From contig NC_051434.1 in assembly GCF_001649575.2 (NCBI RefSeq), forward strand, positions 9,612,412 to 9,676,411: DNA of 64,000 bases, given 5' to 3'. Source of the DNA: Kryptolebias marmoratus (lineage: Eukaryota > Chordata > Actinopteri > Cyprinodontiformes > Rivulidae). Both the position numbers and the translations under genes were made by a program. Shown in pieces: positions 58,330 to 64,000 of this stretch. The notes beneath the pieces are model-generated. The model was not told the origin of the DNA. It searched no databases and was given only the letters and a program-made list of their open reading frames with translations. The number at the start of each line of letters is the position of its first letter. The first letter of the stretch is position 1.

Positions 58330-58885
58330 ACCTGTAAAACTTGGTTGGTGGTTAGTGTCAATTAGCTGTGGCAGCCATCTTGAATTGACTCCAAATGTCA
58401 ATCAGTGGTAGATGCACATCTAATATTTACCTTGTTAAATGGTTCGAGAGATATTTTGCTAACAGACCAAAGAATTTTAAGCAAAGATGCTGCGCTGTGT
58501 GTAACACTTGAGTTGGGAATGACTCTCAGCTACTATCACACAGCTACTAAATTTTAACTCAGTATGCGTAAAACTGACATTTTTGTGTTGACTAATGTTG
58601 ATCAGCTGAGGTGATTACTCTCTGACAGTTTTATTAAGATCCATCCACTAGTTTATGAGATATTTTGCTAACAGACAGACAAGGCTGGAGCCCACAGTTG
58701 TTGTCAGTTGTCAAATATTGGACCATGTAATTAGCTCAAATTATGTGCTTTTGACAATGCTCAGCGACTACCTTACCTGATTTTAGCTGTAGATGTACAT
58801 CCAATGACCGTTTTCTGAAAGTTTCATTCGAATTTGTCCAGTGGCTCGTGAGATATTTTGCTGATGATACAGACAAACAAACACA
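58330..58885 (+). repeat. Repeat family A, copies 10-12 in head-to-tail tandem
   Basis: Three partial units with right ends at about 58468 (GATATTTTGCTAACAGAC), 58676 (same) and 58870 (GATATTTTGCTGATGATACAG, with a short insertion). Each unit has parts of the 'gactctcagctac', 'gtagatgtacatcc' and 'gaaagtttcatt' blocks. Spacing is about 200 bp. Confidence 0.85.
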
Positions 58886-58889
58886 CGTT

Positions 58890-59920
58890 CACACATGGGC
58901 AACTAATTACCCAAGTGGCAAAATCATTATCACTCTGCCTTTGCCTTTGGTGGTGGGCCATAACAAGACAGCTTCTTTTTTTTTTTGTTATAAAAAAACA
59001 GAAATATTTCAGCTTTGCTCTCATGTAGACACATTAATAAAACACATAAGCCCTTTTTTTGCATGAGGTGCCATACATTCATTAAAGACTCAGGAAAGGC
59101 GGAAACATATTTCTATCAATCCCAATACAGACATGATGAAAACCAACAGCGGCAAATCAAATTTGGACCAAATAACTGTCACGTAGGATAGATTAATAAA
59201 AGCAATACGAGTGTCTGGACGTGAAATGATAAAATGTGAGCATTAACGGAGCAAAATTCATTTCTTGTTTGGAAAAAACAAAAGAAGAAGAAGAAAAAAA
59301 AAACCCGTCAGCTGCCAAGCACTGTTATTGGGCTGCATATTTCTGCTCCTGCGCTCACCTGAAAGCTGTGTGACAGTCCTGGTCGATATTCAAATGCAGA
59401 CAGTCAAGCATTCTGTGAGGAAGAAAACACAGAATAACTGAATACTTAATGTACCTGACAGTGGTGTTGACTTGTTTTTGTTGCCTGATTTAGACAGAAA
59501 AATGAAATCTCATGAATAGAAGAAAATAAGCACACAGGAAACAGCTGTAATGGAGGCTGAATTGGCTAATTATTTACATTTAATACACGGCTATCATTTC
59601 TGATCAAATCGCTTCAATGTCATCGCTTCAGTGCTTTCTATTTCCAGAAATTTCTCCTTTTTTTTTTTTTTCTCAGCAGAGACGGCTGAAACACTTGCTA
59701 ACTGAACAGGTGTGACAAATTTCCAGCAGACAAAAAAAAAAAAAGAAAAAGAAAAAGAAAGCAGGCTCCCAGTGAGGAAACCCAAACATTGCAAGTAACT
59801 GAGGTGTTAATTAAAAAGAAATAGCAGAATGTTACAACAGTGAGAAAAGAAAAAAAAAGAAGCCCCACTAACCCCCCCCCTTCTCAAAGTTCTGCTCGGC
59901 GTGGCAGACGGCTGAGCCGG
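58890..59920. other. Intergenic, homopolymer-rich
   Basis: Several A/T runs occur (58976-58986, 59658-59671, 59732-59744), together with a C9 run near 59872. No gene or classified repeat was seen. Confidence 0.35.
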
Positions 59921-59924
59921 GACG

Positions 59925-60110
59925 GGAGGTTCATGCTAATTGTCGAGACCTTTCATTTCAGGGAAGGCATGTCAGAATTCTCCGTGGAGGCTAATTTGTA
60001 AGTTTCCCTCTGAGTGCATTTAGTCTGTCCCATCAAATTGGCTTCCACCATCTTAGGCCTCCAATCCCCCCACATTAATACCCAAAAGAAACCCCTAATG
60101 TATGATTTTC
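59925..60110. promoter_or_regulatory. Possible conserved noncoding element
   Basis: 'gttcatgctaattgtcgaga', 'ctttcatttcagggaaggca' and 'gtctgtcccatcaaattggc' are repeat-free. Inference. Confidence 0.35.
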
Positions 60111-60114
60111 AATC

Positions 60115-62075
60115 AAAAAAAGTCAAACTCTAATAAAACAGAAACATCTTAATCTTTTGTTTTGACAAAACTGCCAGTGTCTCCAGAAACACAGCAGCTA
60201 ATTCGTTTTGACGAATCACCTCAAAGCTTTGAGCCAAAAAGTGAGGATGCATTGGTGGAGCAGCTGAATTGTGCTTGGATCAACAAAGTGTGTTAAAGTT
60301 CTCACATCATTTATAATGCAGTTTGAGGGGTTTTGATGTGTGTGTGTGTCTTTGTGGGGATAAAAACAAATTGGGACAAGAAAGAATGAAAGAAGCCTGT
60401 GTTTTCAGCTGGCTGGGATGGTTTGCAGCCTGTAGTTTTCGGGCCTGTCAGCCCACAGTCACGTTTTCCTGCTGCCAACGCAGCTGAATCAGAGCGAATG
60501 TTCAGGACAGAGCAGTTCCTACGTTTCTGCACCTACTGTCATCTCTTCCTGTGTCTCGCGGCCTGTTTCTGTGGTTTATTGATGTCAGTGCTCCCATTAA
60601 AGCACAAGAACAGTCACACTCAGGCAACTTCTCTAATAGCAGGGCGCTGGTGTGTGTGAGTGGGTTTGGAGATGTGTGCTCTGCTGACTCATCATACGTG
60701 GTCATACGGAGGCAAGTACCACACACACACACAGATATTGAAACACGATTAGGTTTTAAATTGGTAAGTTATGGCTGTTTCCTCCTCTTGTATATCTTTT
60801 GTTTACTTCTACCTTTTTTTGTTGTTGTCGTTTGATTTATGTTGAAAAAAAGAGATCCCTGCTCCAGTTACAGATTTCCTACAAGTATATCTGACTCATG
60901 CTGGCAAAATGAGTCGCAATGAGAAAATTTCAATACTAAGTTAGTAATGTCTTCAAACAGTCCATCTCAAAAGCTTTAAAATGACGCATAGTTTGTTGAA
61001 ATGTGATGATTTATCACCTGGCCTGGCAACACGCCAGTTTTGTTTACAAGAGTCCCGTGTGAAAACTTGTTTTTTATTAGACTGGAGTGTCGTCATTGGG
61101 AATTCTAGACAAATATTTTAAAAAGAGAATATCTAAGCCTCACAATGGCCTAAACATTATATGAAGGGATTTCATATAACAACCACATGTGATCAGATTT
61201 CCTTATGAGACCACATGGGTAAATTCATCTGGTTTTTCCATAAAGGATGGTTTGACCCAATCAAAAGTTGTTTGAAGTATGCTTTAATATATGTCATTTT
61301 GTACACATATTGTTATACACCACATTGTTTGATTTTTAAAATTGCCTATCTTAAAAACTCACAATAAACAATATAAATGTTATTTTATTGACATGTAGTT
61401 CACATTTTGCTTAGGTTTCATGCCTATCTCCATCTTGAAAATCCTACCAGGATACAAAAAAAAAAAACATCTCACATGTGGTTTTCTAAGCTCTTCATCC
61501 ATGTGGAATAGAAACAGGTGTTATGTGTTGTCAACATATCCTTCCTGTCATGACTGTGTGTGTTTGTGTGGGAAGGGTGGTTGGCTGTAAGTTCTTGTGT
61601 GTGTGTGTGTGTGTGTGTAGTCCCATATGTTTTTGATGGGTTTTTGGACAGGTGACAACGTGCCGAAAAACTTGAAAAACTTGAAAAAGAAGACAACAGG
61701 CATGGTGAATTCAAACATGGGGCTGATTTTGTGAGGAGATCTTGCATCTTATGTAAGAGGAAATGTTTTCTTACACACTGAAAGAGTTCAGTATGAATTT
61801 TAGTTTTCTTTTTTTTAATGAACCTTTTTGTATTATAGATTCAAAGAGATCAGTTTTGTATTCAGCACATCAAAACTTTATCTTGGTTTTTATGCAAGAA
61901 ATGAGTTGTTTCACAAGGGACATTCAGAAATAAACCTGAATGCTTTACTTAAATAATAGTGACTTTATGTCAGGGTAAAACACTTAATAAAATAGGAGCC
62001 ATTCTATTTACGACCAAGTGTACTCAACAAGTGCAGCCCAAGCATCCTAAAGAGACTCTAAGTTCTGAAATCAGC
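60115..62075. other. Intergenic with GT/CA microsatellites
   Basis: Short tracts lie near 60338, 60719-60732 and 61595-61618. No gene was supported. Confidence 0.35.
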
Positions 62076-62079
62076 TCCT

Positions 62080-62360
62080 TTGATTTGAGCCTTTTTATGG
62101 TTTTGCTTTGTGCCTCAGTGTTTCCAACATCCTGTACAAGTCTCGCCAAAACAAAGGCAACAATGCTTTGCCGGCACTATTCCACCTCCGCCTTCCACAT
62201 GTAACAAATACTTCCCCTGTGGACTCTCCCCCCGGTGAACACAATCAAATAAACAATACGGCTTCTTTTACTAAAAACCAGAGAGCCTATTAGAGAGAGC
62301 AAACGACCTGATTGTTGATTGTGTTAGCATGTCTGAGTGCCTCACTAAATTGCCCACAAG
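62080..62360. promoter_or_regulatory. Possible conserved noncoding element
   Basis: 'gctttgccggcactattcca', 'cacaatcaaataaacaatac' and 'ttgattgtgttagcatgtct' are repeat-free. Inference. Confidence 0.3.
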
Positions 62361-62519
62361 GGTTGAACGCAGGCGAGAGGAGGGAGTGGAGACAGTAGAG
62401 TTATAAAAAAAAAAAAAAAAAAGAGGAAAAACTAAACTCTTGACTTCTAGATGAGAGGGAGTAAAATAAGTGCCCTTTTCCAGACAGGGGGATAGATTAG
62501 CTGGAGTTCTGGGGTTGGG

Positions 62520-62865
62520 GTGTGATTACGCCGCTATTGTTGTTTTTGGAATATATCATATCCAGGCGTTTCCTGCAGCCTTGGCTAAATAAATCTGTCG
62601 TAATCCCCCTGCTGAGCCCCTGCGGCTTCGTGAACTCCTACTTAACCAGGCTAATTAAAACTCTTCCTTGTCTTGCTTTACACAAATTTACACAGCAGCT
62701 TCTGTGCATGAGATTGTACGGTCTCTCCACCGGCGGGAAAGTAAAACTCATGCACACTTTGAGGGAAAACTGCAGCGAGACAATGCAGAAACTTGCCATG
62801 TTGGCAAACTGCCGGTATTAAAATGGGTCATTTCATCGATGACCCACTTTATTACATGAAACACG
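62520..62865. promoter_or_regulatory. Possible conserved noncoding element (strongest by texture)
   Basis: Non-repetitive sequence with retained CpGs ('ccaccggcgggaaagtaaaa', 'gccgctattgttgtttttgg'), a TAATTA core ('ccaggctaattaaaactctt'), GTAATCC and a perfect 8-bp inverted repeat at 62824-62846. It holds coincidental open frames on the plus strand (99 and 63 codons), which is common in slowly changing noncoding sequence. Inferred. Confidence 0.45.
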
Positions 62866-62929
62866 TGAGAAATATTAAAAAAGAGCTATGACTTTAAACA
62901 CACAGCTATATCAGTTCAACAGTTACTGT

Positions 62930-63385
62930 CACTGTCCTAATTATAAAAGGCAATTAGTGCTGCTTACACGAGAAGATTGAGGAAGAAAGGCCGGGATGCT
63001 GCTTTTTATTTCTTCTTTTTTTTTCTCCACAGCACAACATTTCCAGATTTGACTCTTGAAAATTAGACGGGAGCATAAGTAACTGGGGTTTCCTGGGAAA
63101 TAACGCGACCTCTCATGGGAGTGCTTGTCACTTAATCATCTGAATTTGTTCAAGGTGACATGGCGATGCACTTGGGAGCGCACGGTCCAATTTCTCCTCC
63201 GGGTAGGAAGGACTTAATGAATGGATGGCGACCTGCGAATTCCACTCTTTTGTACCACAAAAGATGGATGGCGAGCTTTATGGCATTTTCTTCTTCTTCT
63301 TCTTTTCACTTATTATGTTGTGTACAGCCGAGGGAGATGAGGAAATAAAGACGATGACATGCGGTCAAGGTTGAGAGTCGAGTTT
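62930..63385. promoter_or_regulatory. Possible conserved noncoding element
   Basis: 'gcaattagtgctgcttacac', 'gaaataacgcgacctctcat', 'gtgacatggcgatgcacttg' and 'aatggatggcgacctgcgaa' are repeat-poor, except for a (TTC)n run at about 63289-63305. Inference. Confidence 0.4.
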
Positions 63386-64000
63386 AAATCCATTGATCTG
63401 AATGAGAATATTTGTCCGTCTCACCAAACTACTACATCTTTTATTTTGAGACAAAGGCGACAGAAATAACAGCCTCACAGATGTTTTACTAGACGTTCTA
63501 AAAAAAAAAAAGCTTGCAAGAGTTCAAGAGTTGTTTCTGCAAGGTTTTATTAAGTAAGTAATGTAAGTTTTAAAAAGCAGTTCTTGTGTTGTCAGAAGAG
63601 AGAAAATCTGAGCCTAGACAAATTATGATACGATAAAATACAGTTTATTATATGATCAAGTCTTTGAGTTCAAGGATGTTCAAAGTTTTTGAAGTATTGA
63701 TGCATGTTGACAATAAAAGCAGAACAAGATGTCACATCAAAAATTGAAACATATTTTTGCTGAAACAGTTATTGTCATGGAAAATATCTCTTCTATGGTT
63801 AAAAATTTTGGAAATTTAAGGTACAGAATATCACATTCAGTATTTAGAATATCCACTGATCAGCCACCTGATTAAAACCACTAACAGGTGAAATAATAAA
63901 CATCTGCTTTTCATCGCTGACTGCTGATATTTGCTAGGTTCCACTCAATGCTCTCAGAATATAAAATCTTTCTTTATTTTATCATAAAATCTGTATTACT
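63386..64000. other. AT-rich intergenic, no element recognised
   Basis: Nothing was recognised up to the right edge. Confidence 0.35.

Noticed and set aside
1..64000. tRNA, rRNA, microRNA, CRISPR or bacterial-type features
   Set aside because: No intact tRNA or known microRNA sequence was recognised. Tandem tracts are simple microsatellites or decayed transposon units without CRISPR spacing, and the vertebrate context makes CRISPR implausible.

Overview
The window looks like intergenic DNA from a percomorph-type teleost fish. The base composition is AT-rich, there are many long (CA)n/(GT)n tracts, and several interspersed repeats are ones I recognise as common in fish: a tRNA-headed SINE with a CATC-type tail, Tc1-like fossils, a LINE with an (ATGG)n tail, and the long 'aaccacaag / gcgaagtgctctg' repeat. 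These identifications are from memory of the families, with no database search.

Only one protein-coding piece could be supported. It is the 72-nt first coding exon of pard6g (Par-6 family cell polarity regulator gamma) on the minus strand at 4822-4893. It encodes 24 residues beginning MNRSFNKSQPLR and ending AVEVKSK, followed directly by a consensus GTAAGT donor. Its 5'UTR and a CpG-rich promoter with a perfect palindromic CRE (TGACGTCA, 5152-5159) lie to its right. The gene therefore runs leftwards: 1-4821 is intron 1, and the PB1, CRIB-like and PDZ exons lie outside the window to the left.

The rest (about 5.3-64 kb) is a gene desert upstream of pard6g. From 5.3 to 33 kb it is dominated by degenerate repeats and microsatellites, with several CTCF-like motifs between 6 and 20 kb. 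From about 32 kb onwards there are many repeat-poor blocks with homeodomain cores (TAATTA, TAATTG), nuclear-receptor half-sites and E-boxes. These look like conserved noncoding elements of a developmental-gene landscape, but conservation cannot be tested here.

The most interesting unexplained structures are: a repeat family (called A here) with about 12 copies, several in head-to-tail tandem, all sharing the end GATATTTTGCTAACAGAC, with possible Helitron/Helentron-like ends; an apparently 5'-inverted LINE at 33.1-33.9 kb; a 75-bp duplication exactly 760 bp apart; and a triple DR1 nuclear-receptor array at 38761-38780. Two single-base N's (4659, 53777) sit beside homopolymers. Apart from the pard6g exon, the open reading frames in the window look like chance frames or fragments of repeats.
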